Shown piece after piece: positions 9,464 through 19,363 of a stretch of 46,056 nucleotides of DNA. This DNA comes from Chloroflexota bacterium (lineage in GTDB: Bacteria; Chloroflexota; Dehalococcoidia; Lucifugimonadales; UBA3495), in NCBI GenBank assembly GCA_022562475.1, contig JADFPD010000004.1:1-46056 (forward strand). Reading direction: 5' to 3'. Below the pieces are notes generated by a model. The model saw nothing but the letters and a program-made list of their open reading frames with translations. It was not told the origin of the DNA and did not search any database. Both the position numbers and the translations under genes were made by a program. How positions within the stretch are numbered: position 1 is the stretch's first letter; every line of letters begins with the position of its first letter.

Positions 9464-11992
9464 TTGCATGCTCTAGATCGACGGCTGAGGAATCGTGTTC
9501 TTGATATGCTGACGCTGAATAAACAAATCTGCTCCATGATAAACACGATCGCCACCGCCCTCGTCCGGGTCATCGGCGTTCACCGCAAAGATGATGAGTT
9601 GGCAGCAGAGCGAGCGGCTTATGCTGAGATTGGCCGTATCGTTGGCGTTCCATTTAGCGTCGCCAACGTGTATGAACGGTTTGCCGAGCAGGTAGCAAAA
9701 ATCATCCCGTTCGACCTGATCGCCATCATCCAGCTAGACCTGGAACGTGACACGTTTAATGTCATGTACACCCTCGGTCTGAACGTCATGGGTCTCGGTC
9801 AAGGAGAGACCATATCTTTAAAAGATTCCGCCGTGGTGTCTGAGGTTGCGGCTTCCCGAAAAGCGATGCGAACAGACCATCACCGTGAGGCCGGAACGAT
9901 AGCCCAATCGTTGATTAAAGCCGGGCTCTTGTCCCGTATCGCCACGCCTTTAATCGCGAATGAAAAGGTCGTTGGGACTCTCCATCTTTCTTCGAGCGTT
10001 CCATACGTTTACGGCAACTCCGATCTCGCGAGGTTGGAGATTGTCGGCAACCAGATAGCGGGCGCGATCGCCAGCGGGATCCTGCTTCAAGCAGAACGGG
10101 ACCGGGCCAGCCAGTTGAAATCGCTTTATGATGTCGCGGCTATCATTGCCCAGCCCCTGAGTTTCGAAGCCAAGGCCCAGAGAGTTGTTGATGAGTTGAT
10201 CTTGATTTCAGGTGCGGACCATGTGGTTCTAAGGCGGAACGATCATGGATCCGATAATTTGATCTTGGTGGCTTCAGCGGGTCCTGCATCGGTCGAATTT
10301 CAGCAATCCCTTAAGTTGACGGACGCGAATCTTGAAATTTTCAAAGGATATCTCAGCGGACAACCCGTCTTGATAAATGATTACCGACTTCACCGGTACG
10401 CTCAGCCTAACCTACTGGCTTTGGGCGTGGATTCCATGTTTTTCATGCCGATCAGGTCAGGAGACCGCACTTTGGGTGCCCTGAGCGTGTTCTCTATGAC
10501 CGCTGATTATTTCGACGAAGGTCACGTCGCGCTAATCACGGCATTCTCCAATGAAATCGGGTCCCTATTCAACTCGGCTGAACAGGCTGAGAAGCTCCAA
10601 GTGTCACAAGCCGAATTGGAAACTCTGAGCCGGGAGCTCAAATTTTCAAATCAAGCCCTGGAAAGCCACTACATCGTTTCCCAGGTCTTCAGTGAAAGCG
10701 GATCTTTCAATGACAAAGCCAAAGCGGCACTGGAAAAGCTGATAATCCTCACCGGCGCCGACTGGGCGACCTTCAGACTGGCCAAACCGCCTCAACCTGG
10801 TCTCCATCTCGCCGCGGCCGCCGGTCCCGCCGTGGAGGGATTTCCGCCGATACAAGTGCTCACAGAGGCCTACATAATCAGCACCGCGGCGTTCACCGAG
10901 AGCAGGGTTATCGTGACGGACGATTACCCTGCTTTGCCGGCCGCCTCTCAGTTTCTCGTCGATATGGGTATGGAGTCGCAGGTTTTTTTGCCGGTCCGAG
11001 TCGGCGCGCGAACGGTTGGCCTGGTTACCGTAATCTCCAAGAAGAAGAGCGCTTTCGATGTCGAGATGATAGAGCTATTAACCTTTGTGGTGGATCGACT
11101 TGGTTTGGTCGTGGAAAATGCTATTCTCCACGACCAGTCCGAAAAATCGCACCGAGAGATGCAACAACTGGCGGAGGCGCTATCTTATTCCAATAAAGAA
11201 ATAAACGAATGGAACCAACAGTTGGAAGAACGTGTGCAGATTCGGACTCAAGAACTCGAGGACGCCAGAGAGCGCGCGATGAGATCGGAGAAGCTGGCGA
11301 TAATCGGACAGTTGTCAGGTGGCATCGCGCATGACCTTCGAAACCCCTTGGGCGCGATAAAAAATGCGACGTACTTGGTCAAACGAAAAATCGCCGCTGA
11401 ACAGTCCACCGAAAATCACAAAATAATCGCCGACCTGCTAGATCTGATCGATGGCGAGACTGTCCGCGCGGAAGATGTGATTTCCAACTTATTATCGTCC
11501 GGGACCAACAGAGAAATCGCTTTTTCACCCATCGCGATCGATGAAATCATCAATGATTCAATCGCCGGACTCGTATTACACGCAAACATCGAGCTGTCGA
11601 TTAAAATCGAACCTGATTTACCCTCGGTCTCGGGCGACGCCTCTCAACTCATTCGGGCTTTGCAAAATTTGGTTGTCAACGCGCAGGACGCGATGGAACA
11701 TGGCGGCCGACTGTCCATCCATGCCGAGAAAGAAAAAGAATCAGTCATGATTGTGATTTCAGACACGGGAAGCGGCATCAGACCGGAGGACTTTGAAAAG
11801 ATATTTGAGCCCCTCTATACGGCTAAATCTCAAGGCACCGGACTGGGACTTGCAATCTGCCAAGAGATCGTCACCAAGCACAATGGCTCAATCACGGTCG
11901 AAAGCGAGATCAGTGTCGGGACTTCTTTCACCATTTGCCTTCCGTTCGCGGTCCAAGACGACTACGAATTAGAAAGTCCCGCCATAGTCTGA
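9464..11992 (+). CDS. Multi-GAF sensor histidine kinase
   Basis: Repeated GAF domains; HisKA LSGGIAHDLRNPLGAIKNATYLVKR; HATPase ISDTGSGI...[12 protein letters not shown]. Confidence 0.93.
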   Translation: MHALDRRLRNRVLDMLTLNKQICSMINTIATALVRVIGVHRKDDELAAERAAYAEIGRIVGVPFSVANVYERFAEQVAKIIPFDLIAIIQLDLERDTFNVMYTLGLNVMGLGQGETISLKDSAVVSEVAASRKAMRTDHHREAGTIAQSLIKAGLLSRIATPLIANEKVVGTLHLSSSVPYVYGNSDLARLEIVGNQIAGAIASGILLQAERDRASQLKSLYDVAAIIAQPLSFEAKAQRVVDELILISGADHVVLRRNDHGSDNLILVASAGPASVEFQQSLKLTDANLEIFKGYLSGQPVLINDYRLHRYAQPNLLALGVDSMFFMPIRSGDRTLGALSVFSMTADYFDEGHVALITAFSNEIGSLFNSAEQAEKLQVSQAELETLSRELKFSNQALESHYIVSQVFSESGSFNDKAKAALEKLIILTGADWATFRLAKPPQPGLHLAAAAGPAVEGFPPIQVLTEAYIISTAAFTESRVIVTDDYPALPAASQFLVDMGMESQVFLPVRVGARTVGLVTVISKKKSAFDVEMIELLTFVVDRLGLVVENAILHDQSEKSHREMQQLAEALSYSNKEINEWNQQLEERVQIRTQELEDARERAMRSEKLAIIGQLSGGIAHDLRNPLGAIKNATYLVKRKIAAEQSTENHKIIADLLDLIDGETVRAEDVISNLLSSGTNREIAFSPIAIDEIINDSIAGLVLHANIELSIKIEPDLPSVSGDASQLIRALQNLVVNAQDAMEHGGRLSIHAEKEKESVMIVISDTGSGIRPEDFEKIFEPLYTAKSQGTGLGLAICQEIVTKHNGSITVESEISVGTSFTICLPFAVQDDYELESPAIV

Positions 11993-12246
11993 CGCGGATC
12001 CTGCTGGGGCATTGTCAACTGTAAAATCCAACTCGTCCCGCGACGCCTCGACTATTTCTCCACTCCTACTTCGATTTAGATAGCGCTCCCACGCTCATCG
12101 ATTGGTAGAACTTTTGAAAGAATGACGGTGCCCGCCACCGAATTGCAGGTAAGCATTGATTGCTTACTTCAGGATGACGGTGGAGAACCAGAGCATTGCT
12201 GCAGATTCGAGCAATGTCTAAAAGGGGGGGAGCTTCTATCTTACGT

Positions 12247-13194
12247 TTACCGGGCTTTCGCCTTGGGCCGTCCTTCGGCCTTGGCGTGCTCCCAGCCGGC
12301 CAGGTCGGCGTGGTACCCGCGCATCTCGTCGGAAAGCACTTCGATGAAGTTCCGTACGGCCTGCCCCAGGAACTTTCCCTTCAGGGTGCAGACCCCAATC
12401 ACCGAGGATTCGAAGATGTGGTCCAAGCGCACCACACCCAACCGGTCGTGGTCCTGCTGGTGGAGGGTGAAGTCGGCGCAGACCGCCACTCCCATACCGG
12501 TCTCGACGTAACGCTTAATGGACTCAGTGTCGTCCAAGGCCAGCACCACATCCCAAACCACGCCTTGGTTCCTGAGCTCCTGGTCTACTTTTTGGCGGGT
12601 CAAGCTTTCAGGTCCTGAGAGGATCAGCGGCCAGGGAGACAGGTCCTTCAAAGTGACGTCGGTTTGCTCCAATAACGGATGGCCCAAAGGGGTCATCAGG
12701 ACAACGTCGAACTTGAACAGCTCCTGGAATTCCAGGGCTTGGTCATCCAGGGGTGGCGGGGCGCAAAACGCCAGATCGACCTCACCAGACCTAACGAGGC
12801 GCAAAAGCGGGGTATAGGGTCTGGCCAATAGCTGTATGCGAACGTCTGGGTAGCTCTTGCTGAAGACTTGGATCCCCGGCGGGAGGTGGTGCAGCACCAA
12901 GTCCGGGTAGGCGCCAATCACGAACGATCCCCTACGCTCGCTGTAGTTCATCTGGGTCTTCAGGGCGTCCACTGCCTGGACCACCGGGGTAACCATCTCC
13001 AACAGGATCGACCCCTCGGAGGTAAGCTGAATCGGCCGCTTTATCCGGTCGAAGAGAATGATCTCAAACTCATCTTCCAGCTTGCGGAGGTGGGTGGTAA
13101 CCGTCGGCTGGCCCAATGCCAGTGTGCGGGCCGCTTTAGAGACGCTTCGCAGCTGCGCAACGTGGTAAAAACTAACGAGCTGCCGGAGTTCCAT
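12247..13194 (-). CDS. LysR family transcriptional regulator
   Basis: MELRQLVSFYHVAQLRSVSKAARTLALGQPTVTTHLRKLEDEFEIILFDR winged HTH. Confidence 0.95.
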   Translation of the reverse strand: MELRQLVSFYHVAQLRSVSKAARTLALGQPTVTTHLRKLEDEFEIILFDRIKRPIQLTSEGSILLEMVTPVVQAVDALKTQMNYSERRGSFVIGAYPDLVLHHLPPGIQVFSKSYPDVRIQLLARPYTPLLRLVRSGEVDLAFCAPPPLDDQALEFQELFKFDVVLMTPLGHPLLEQTDVTLKDLSPWPLILSGPESLTRQKVDQELRNQGVVWDVVLALDDTESIKRYVETGMGVAVCADFTLHQQDHDRLGVVRLDHIFESSVIGVCTLKGKFLGQAVRNFIEVLSDEMRGYHADLAGWEHAKAEGRPKAKAR

Positions 13195-13375
13195 GTGGCG
13201 TTGCCTCCCCCTTTGGCATCACGGTCGCCAATATAACATATCATTGAGTATTAGGGTAGTAGGACTGAGATATTCATGGAGTCCGATTTCGCTGGCGTTT
13301 TCGCTAGATTGGAACTGGGCCGGTCCGAAGCTATACTGGGCAGCACCGCGGAGACATTCAACGGGAGAGCGCTCT

Positions 13376-13822
13376 GTGCGAAGAACCCTGGAAAGGCCGG
13401 CAAAGATCACGCCGGAAGGCGACGATGGATATTTTGAAGAGTTGACCAAGGCGGTCTTCCGCGCCGGGTTCAGTTGGCCGGTGATACGGGAGAAGTGGGA
13501 CGGCTTTGTGAAGAGCTTCGATAAGTTCGATGTGGGCCGCGTGGCCTCGTATGGGCCCGACGATCTGGAGCGGCTCTTCGAGGACCGGAGCATCGTCCGC
13601 AACCGGCGCAAGATCGTTGCGACGGTCGAGAACGCCCGCACGATGCTTGACCTGATCGAAGAGCACGGATCGTTTCACGCGTATTTGAGGTCCTTGGACC
13701 GCCTGGACTACTACACCCGTGTCAAGGTGCTAACCCGGCCCTTTGCCGGTTTGGGCCGGACCTCCGCATTCGTTTTCCTCCACTGCGTCAACGAAGAGAC
13801 CCCGGACTGGCAAGACAGGTAA
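13376..13822 (+). CDS. HhH-GPD/DNA-3-methyladenine glycosylase I-like protein (likely GTG start)
   Basis: YFEELTKAVFRAGFSWPVIREKWDGFVKSFDKFDVGRVASYGPDDLERLFEDRSIVRNRRKIVATVENA; GTG at 13376 in frame with ORF 13193-13822. Confidence 0.75.
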   Translation: MRRTLERPAKITPEGDDGYFEELTKAVFRAGFSWPVIREKWDGFVKSFDKFDVGRVASYGPDDLERLFEDRSIVRNRRKIVATVENARTMLDLIEEHGSFHAYLRSLDRLDYYTRVKVLTRPFAGLGRTSAFVFLHCVNEETPDWQDR

Positions 13823-13827
13823 GCCGG

Positions 13828-15372
13828 TCAGCGGCCCTCTTTGATCCAGTCGGCAACCTTCTCGCCGATCATGATGACAGTGGCGTTGGTGTTGGCCCGG
13901 ATGCAGTCCGGCATTGACGAAGCGTCGGCAACCCGCAGGGCTTCGACCCCGCGGACGTGACAGAACTGGTCCAAAACCGCCATGGGGTCGGAGTCGGGCC
14001 CCATCTTGCAGGTGCCGGAGATGTGGTGCGAGGTCCCGATATTCCGCATCAGCCAGGCGTTCAAAGTCTCGTCTGATTCCATGTCGGCTTCGGTGGGGTT
14101 CACCATGTCCAAGAGAATATCGCTGAAGCTGGACTGCTCGCAGATCTGGATGCACAGCCGCACCGCCTCCCGCATGCGCCGCAGGTCTTCCTCCTCTTGG
14201 AAGTAGTTGTAGTTCAAGAAAGGCTGGACGTGGGGATCGGTGGAGGTAAGCGTCAACTCACCCTTGCCCAGGGCTAGCTGCAGGCTGGCGCTCATTCCGA
14301 TGTAATTCCCGTCGTCATCGATGTCAACCTGAGCGGGACGGTGCTCGCTGGTCATCAGCATGGGGCTGATCTGCATATCGTTGCGTAGGTCGGAGTTCTC
14401 CACGGTATAGCGCAGGCCAACTTGGATCACCGGGGCCTGGATGTCGGGTTTTTCTCCGGTGGCCCGGTAGAGAACGGCGGCGGAGGGATGATCGCGCAGG
14501 TTCTGGCCGACTCCGGGCGAATCGTGTACCACGTCGATGCCCAATGACTTGAGGTGTTCGGCCGGCCCGATGCCCGAGAGCATCAGCAATTGGGGCGATG
14601 CCACCGCGCCGTTGCAGATGATGATCTGGTCGCCCTCCACCGTGAATATCTCGCCGCCGCTTTCGGCTTCGATGCCCACGGCGCGCTTGCCTTCGAATAA
14701 TATCCGCCGGGCGGTGACGCCGCCCCGGATGTTGAAATTCAACCGATGACGGGCCATGTCCAGGTAATTCAAAGCGTTGCTCATGCGGACGCCGTCGATC
14801 GTGTTCCGGGCCCTGGGCGAGACGCCGGTGGACTCCGGATGGTTCATGTCCTCGTCTTTCTCGTACCCTACGTTCACGCAGGCTTCCTCGAAGGCAGTGG
14901 CGTAGGGCAGCCATTCGCTGCGGGGGTAACGCCGCACGGGCACCGGGCCGTTGGAGCCGTGAAAGTCGCCGCTGAAATCCAGGTCGGTCTCCAGTTTGTT
15001 GAAGTAGGGGAGGACCTTGGTGAAGGCCCATTCGTCGTTGCCCATGGCCGCCCAGCCGTCGTAGTCCTCTGGGATGCCCCGGAAGAGCACCTGTCCGTTG
15101 ATGGCGCTGGAGCCGCCGGTGGCCTTGCCCCGGGGAATGGTCAGGTTCGGCTGCTCCGGAGTCACCTGGGCCACGTAATCCCAACTGTGGGGGCCGTAGG
15201 CCGATAGCCACACGTTGTTGCCGAACTTGATGTCATCGGGAAGTTGCTCGAAGACGGGATAGTCGGGGCCTGCCTCCAGCAACAGCACCGACTTGGACGG
15301 GTCTTCGGATAGGCGGGTGGAGATAGTGCACCCCGCGGAACCCCCGCCAACCACGATGTAGTCGTATTTCAT
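13828..15372 (-). CDS. GMC family oxidoreductase (choline dehydrogenase-like)
   Basis: YDYIVVGGGSAGCTISTRLSEDPSKSVLLLEAG; GKATGGSSAINGQVLFRG; HHISGTCKMG; C-terminal NATVIMIGEKVADWI. Confidence 0.96.
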   Translation of the reverse strand: MKYDYIVVGGGSAGCTISTRLSEDPSKSVLLLEAGPDYPVFEQLPDDIKFGNNVWLSAYGPHSWDYVAQVTPEQPNLTIPRGKATGGSSAINGQVLFRGIPEDYDGWAAMGNDEWAFTKVLPYFNKLETDLDFSGDFHGSNGPVPVRRYPRSEWLPYATAFEEACVNVGYEKDEDMNHPESTGVSPRARNTIDGVRMSNALNYLDMARHRLNFNIRGGVTARRILFEGKRAVGIEAESGGEIFTVEGDQIIICNGAVASPQLLMLSGIGPAEHLKSLGIDVVHDSPGVGQNLRDHPSAAVLYRATGEKPDIQAPVIQVGLRYTVENSDLRNDMQISPMLMTSEHRPAQVDIDDDGNYIGMSASLQLALGKGELTLTSTDPHVQPFLNYNYFQEEEDLRRMREAVRLCIQICEQSSFSDILLDMVNPTEADMESDETLNAWLMRNIGTSHHISGTCKMGPDSDPMAVLDQFCHVRGVEALRVADASSMPDCIRANTNATVIMIGEKVADWIKEGR

Positions 15373-15524
15373 GTTTCTGGCCTCCTGAATGTTGCCTGAG
15401 ATAAGGGAACGTTCCAGCCCGGGAAATTAAGCCCATGGATTTAGCCAGCACATGATAATACAAGCGGGGAACTAACGCACGCGGGGCAACTGGGGGACGC
15501 CCCAGGAAATCCGGTGAAAAGGTC

Positions 15525-15965
15525 CTATTCCAGTTCGATCAGAGGGTCGTTGGTGCGGACCTGGTCCATGGGCTGGACCAGGACTGCTTTGATCACGCCG
15601 TCACGGGTGGCGCGGATGCTCTGCTCCATCTTCATGGCTTCCACAACGCACACTTCCTGGCCGGCGGAAACCTGGTCCCCGGGCCGGACCATGATGGAGA
15701 TGACCCGCCCGGACAGGGGGGATGCAATGATGTTTACCGGACCGCTGGCGGCGGAGCCACGGGTGGGTGGAGGTGGGACTACGATGCCCGGTGTCTGGGT
15801 TCTGCCGCGGCGGGGTCGGGCCGGAGGTGTGCGGGGCAAGCCTTCGACTTCCACCAAGAAGGTCTCGCCTTCGACGGTGACCTCGACCGGGGAATGGGTC
15901 AGTTCGCCTACTTCGACGTTATACCAATTATCCCCAACCTTGATCCGGAGTGTGGTTACCGCCAA
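15525..15965 (-). CDS. Biotin/lipoyl carrier protein (BCCP-like)
   Basis: VVEAMKMEQSIRA biotinylation motif; probable TTG start at 15965 overlapping the AccC stop (TTGGCGGTAA). Confidence 0.88.
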   Translation of the reverse strand: MAVTTLRIKVGDNWYNVEVGELTHSPVEVTVEGETFLVEVEGLPRTPPARPRRGRTQTPGIVVPPPPTRGSAASGPVNIIASPLSGRVISIMVRPGDQVSAGQEVCVVEAMKMEQSIRATRDGVIKAVLVQPMDQVRTNDPLIELE

Positions 15966-17542
15966 CCCCGGTTCCCCAATGACCGGGAGAGGAGTTGCTC
16001 CCGGCGCCCGTACAGGCGCCAAGGGCTGAAGACAGATGGCGCCAGGGGCTGCGCGGATTTCATGGCCATGGCAAGGGAGACGCCGATCGCTGCGGCGATC
16101 TCGCGTTCGCCGTTGTCTTGGCCGTTTTTATGGCCGTTGGTGTGCCCGTTGCCGTTCTTAAGCATCGTTCCGTTGCCAGCCTTGTTCAGAGCGCGAATCT
16201 GAAATTCTTCGATCCAGACAGGCATCGAGCCGGTGTGGTGGGTGGCGGCCGCAAATTCCTTGGTGGCCAGTACATCCCGAAGCAGCGGGACGTTGCATTT
16301 AACGCCCTCCAGCCGGAACTCCAAGAGGGCCCGTTGCAAGGTTTTTATCGCCTGGTTCCGGTCCTCTCCCCAGACCATTATCTTGGCCAAGAGCGGCTCA
16401 TAGTCTAACCCAACGGTATAACCGTTGCAAAGCGCGGAGTCGATGCGGATGTGCTCGCCCTCAGGCAGATGCAGGCCGGTTATTTCTCCTGCGTCGGGCA
16501 TGAAAGTCTCGGGGTCTTCGGGGTAGACCCTGACCTCGATGGCATGGCCGTTGACGGAGACGTCTTCCTGATTGATGGGCAGGGGTTCTCCGGCGGCGAC
16601 CCGCAGTTGTAACTCCACCAAGTCCAAACCGGTCACCATTTCCGTCACGCCGTGCTCCACCTGGAGCCGGGTATTCATCTCCAGGAAGAAGACACTGCCG
16701 TCGGCGGACACCAGAAACTCAACGGTGCCGGTGCTGGTGTAGCCGATGAAATTTCCCAGCTTGGTTGCCAGGCTGCAGACCCGCCGGCGTAACCGTGGCG
16801 TCAATTTGGCCGACGATGGCGTTTCTTCCACCAGTTTCTGGTTGCGCCGCTGCACCGAGCAGTCACGCTCGTAGAGGTGGACCAGATTGCCGTGGTGGTC
16901 TCCAATGAGTTGGACTTCGATATGGGAGGCGTCCTTCAGGTAACGCTCGAAGAATAGGCGTGAACTGCCGAATGCGCTCTCGGCGACCTGCCGGGTGCGG
17001 TCGATCAGCGGCATCAATTCTTCTTGGGACTCGATGATATGGATGCCGATGCCGCCGCCGCCCTCAGCCGCTTTGACCATCAGCGGGAAGCCCAATTCCC
17101 AAGCCTTGGTTGCGGCGTGCTCGTTGGCCACGGCTTCGTCGGTGCCTGGGAGGATGGGGAGTCCGGCTTTTCGGGCCAGCTTGCGGGAGCGCAGTTTGTC
17201 TCCCATCTTTTCCATGACATCCGGGTCCGGCCCAACGAAGCAGATGCCCGCCTTTTGGCAGAGACGGGCGAATTCAGCGTTTTCAGAAAGGAATCCGTAT
17301 CCGGGGTGGATAGCCTGGGCGCCCGACGAATCGGCGGCTTCCAGAATCTTGCCCATGTTCAAATAGCTGTCGTGAGGGGGAGCTTCGCCAACCAAGTAGG
17401 CTTCATCGGCCATCTTGACGTGGAGAGCTTCTTGGTCGGCCGTCGAGTAGATGGCGACGGTCTTTATGCCCAACTTCCGACAGGTGCGAATAATCCGGCA
17501 GGCGATCTCGCCCCGGTTGGCAATCAATATCTTGGTAAACAC
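15956..17542 (-). CDS. accC: Biotin carboxylase subunit with Asn/Gly/His-rich linker and C-terminal tail
   Basis: FTKILIANRGEIACRIIRTCRKLGIKTVAIYS; KAAEGGGGIG; FLEMNTRLQVEHGVTEMVTGLDLVELQLRVAAGE. Confidence 0.95.
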   Translation of the reverse strand: MFTKILIANRGEIACRIIRTCRKLGIKTVAIYSTADQEALHVKMADEAYLVGEAPPHDSYLNMGKILEAADSSGAQAIHPGYGFLSENAEFARLCQKAGICFVGPDPDVMEKMGDKLRSRKLARKAGLPILPGTDEAVANEHAATKAWELGFPLMVKAAEGGGGIGIHIIESQEELMPLIDRTRQVAESAFGSSRLFFERYLKDASHIEVQLIGDHHGNLVHLYERDCSVQRRNQKLVEETPSSAKLTPRLRRRVCSLATKLGNFIGYTSTGTVEFLVSADGSVFFLEMNTRLQVEHGVTEMVTGLDLVELQLRVAAGEPLPINQEDVSVNGHAIEVRVYPEDPETFMPDAGEITGLHLPEGEHIRIDSALCNGYTVGLDYEPLLAKIMVWGEDRNQAIKTLQRALLEFRLEGVKCNVPLLRDVLATKEFAAATHHTGSMPVWIEEFQIRALNKAGNGTMLKNGNGHTNGHKNGQDNGEREIAAAIGVSLAMAMKSAQPLAPSVFSPWRLYGRREQLLSRSLGNRGWR

Positions 17543-17624
17543 AATTTACCCTTCGTATCAAGGAACGGTAGCCACGCTATCGGGAGTGAAACCGCAGGCC
17601 CCGCTCAAAAATGAGCCATAGGCC

Positions 17625-18404
17625 CTAAATATATACCTCAGGATGGGACTCCTTGTTAAGGCGTTCCAAGAACGAGTTAGAGCGAATTTCCTTACCCAGC
17701 CAGTAGCTGACGGTCGTGGAAAGCAGGCTCTTCAGTTCGGCGGCCAGGCCGTCGTCCGGCGATAGTCTACAGGATTCGACGATTTCGCTACGGTCCAATA
17801 GGCGCAGCACCTTTAGAGCGCGGAGGGACAGCGGCCGAAGATGGGCGTCGTCGGGGCTGCAATCCAGGCAAAGAGTGCCTCCCATGTTGGGGCTGAACCG
17901 GTGCGCATCGGGCTCCAGTTCGTTCCGGCATTCAACGCAGTGGTACAGTTCCGGCATCAGCCCGGACACCTGCAAGAGGTGGAGCTCGAAGAACCGCAGG
18001 GGCATGTCCGATGCCGAATCGGCCTCCACGGCCCCGAGCGTATCGATCATCAACTGGAAAAGACCGGGGTTGGCGCTGGCCTCGGCCCCGAACCCGTCCA
18101 CCAACTCCGCTAGGTACTGTCCTTTGGCGATGGCTGTTAGGTCTTCTTTCAGCTCGGAGAAACTCCGGATAACCTCCGCCTGGGAGATTATGTCCATGTT
18201 GCGGCCGTGGGCCATGGACATCCTGACCACGGTCAAAGGCTCCAGGTGCCCCACCAGTTTGCTGGTTGACCGACGGGCCCCTTTAGCCACGGCTTTGACC
18301 TTCCCCTGGTCTCTGGTGAACATGGTGACCAGCAGGTCGGCTTCACGCAGCGGGGTATAACCGAGGATGATGGCTTCGCAGCGATAGGTCCTGGGAGGGG
18401 CCAT
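17625..18404 (-). CDS. recO: DNA repair protein RecO
   Basis: YRCEAIILGYTPLREADLLVTMFTRDQGKVKAVAKGARRSTSKLVGHLEPLTVV; Cys pairs CVEC, CLDC. Confidence 0.93.
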   Translation of the reverse strand: MAPPRTYRCEAIILGYTPLREADLLVTMFTRDQGKVKAVAKGARRSTSKLVGHLEPLTVVRMSMAHGRNMDIISQAEVIRSFSELKEDLTAIAKGQYLAELVDGFGAEASANPGLFQLMIDTLGAVEADSASDMPLRFFELHLLQVSGLMPELYHCVECRNELEPDAHRFSPNMGGTLCLDCSPDDAHLRPLSLRALKVLRLLDRSEIVESCRLSPDDGLAAELKSLLSTTVSYWLGKEIRSNSFLERLNKESHPEVYI

Positions 18405-18419
18405 GAATCCAGCTCCGGC

Positions 18420-19034
18420 TTAAATCTCTTGGCGCCCCTGAAACGCCCGGCTCAACGTGGTCTCGTCGGAATATTCCAATGATCCGCCCACGGGCAGGCC
18501 TCTGGCGAGGTGGGTGATCTTCAGGTCGTCCCGGCCTTGATGGCGGCGGATGTACATGGCCGTTGCCTCGCCTTCCAGCGTGGGATTGGTGGCCACGACT
18601 AACTCGGTGACCTCCGCATCGGCCACCCGAATGAACAGCTCCTTGAGTTTCAACTGGTCGGGCCCGATTCCGTTGATCGGCGAGATGACGCCATGGAGCA
18701 CGTGGTACAGGCCGCGGAAGCTCCGGGTGCGTTCCATGGCCAGCACGTCCAAAGGGTCCTCAACTACGCAGAGGATGGTCCGGTCGCGGCGTGGGTCGGC
18801 GCAGATCTGGCAAGGAGAGGCGTCGGTTAGGTTCTGGCACCCCTCACAGTAGACGATATTCTGCTTGACCGAGGTCACGGCGTCGGCCAGGGCGTAGGCG
18901 TCTTCGTCAGGCAGACGGATGATGTAGTACGCCAGACGCTGGGCGCTCTTGGGGCCGATGCCCGGCAGCCGGTTCAGTTCCTGCACCAGCCGGGCCAAGG
19001 AAGGGGCTGCTCCGGGGATGTTTTCTTGAGTCAT
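18420..19034 (-). CDS. recR: Recombination protein RecR
   Basis: LVQELNRLPGIGPKSAQRLAYYII; C4 zinc finger; Toprim CVVEDPLDVLAMERT; ARGLPVGGSLEY. Confidence 0.97.
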   Translation of the reverse strand: MTQENIPGAAPSLARLVQELNRLPGIGPKSAQRLAYYIIRLPDEDAYALADAVTSVKQNIVYCEGCQNLTDASPCQICADPRRDRTILCVVEDPLDVLAMERTRSFRGLYHVLHGVISPINGIGPDQLKLKELFIRVADAEVTELVVATNPTLEGEATAMYIRRHQGRDDLKITHLARGLPVGGSLEYSDETTLSRAFQGRQEI

Positions 19035-19066
19035 TTTTCGAGTACGGGACCGGTCTGATACGACCC

Positions 19067-19363
19067 CTAAAATCCCGGGATGTTCATGCCGCCGGTGACC
19101 ACGCTCATCTTCTGGGCGGCCAGTTCCTGGGCTTTGGTGGAGGCGTCGTTTACCGCGGCCAGAACCATGTCCTGGAGCAGGTCCACCTCTTCCGCGGCCT
19201 CGGGCTCGATGGTCACGGACTCCACGATCTGCTTACCCGTCATGACCACCTTAACCGCCCCGCCACCGGCGGTTCCTTCGACGGTGAGGGTCTCCAACTC
19301 TTCCTGGATCTTCTGAAGCTGGGCCAGTTGCTTCTGTGCCTGGCGCATCATGTTGCGGTTCAT
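19067..19363 (-). CDS. YbaB/EbfC family nucleoid-associated protein
   Basis: MMRQAQKQLAQLQKIQEELETLTVEGTAGGGAVKVVMTGKQIVESVTI; adjacent to recR and dnaX. Confidence 0.95.
   Translation of the reverse strand: MNRNMMRQAQKQLAQLQKIQEELETLTVEGTAGGGAVKVVMTGKQIVESVTIEPEAAEEVDLLQDMVLAAVNDASTKAQELAAQKMSVVTGGMNIPGF

Noticed and set aside
12149-12167. Inverted repeat GTAAGCA-ttgat-TGCTTAC
   Set aside because: Short, no T-tract, between convergent genes; too weak to call.
14324-15211. 295-aa minus ORF in another frame of the GMC oxidoreductase gene
   Set aside because: Arg/Gly/Pro-rich out-of-frame translation of a well-supported gene.
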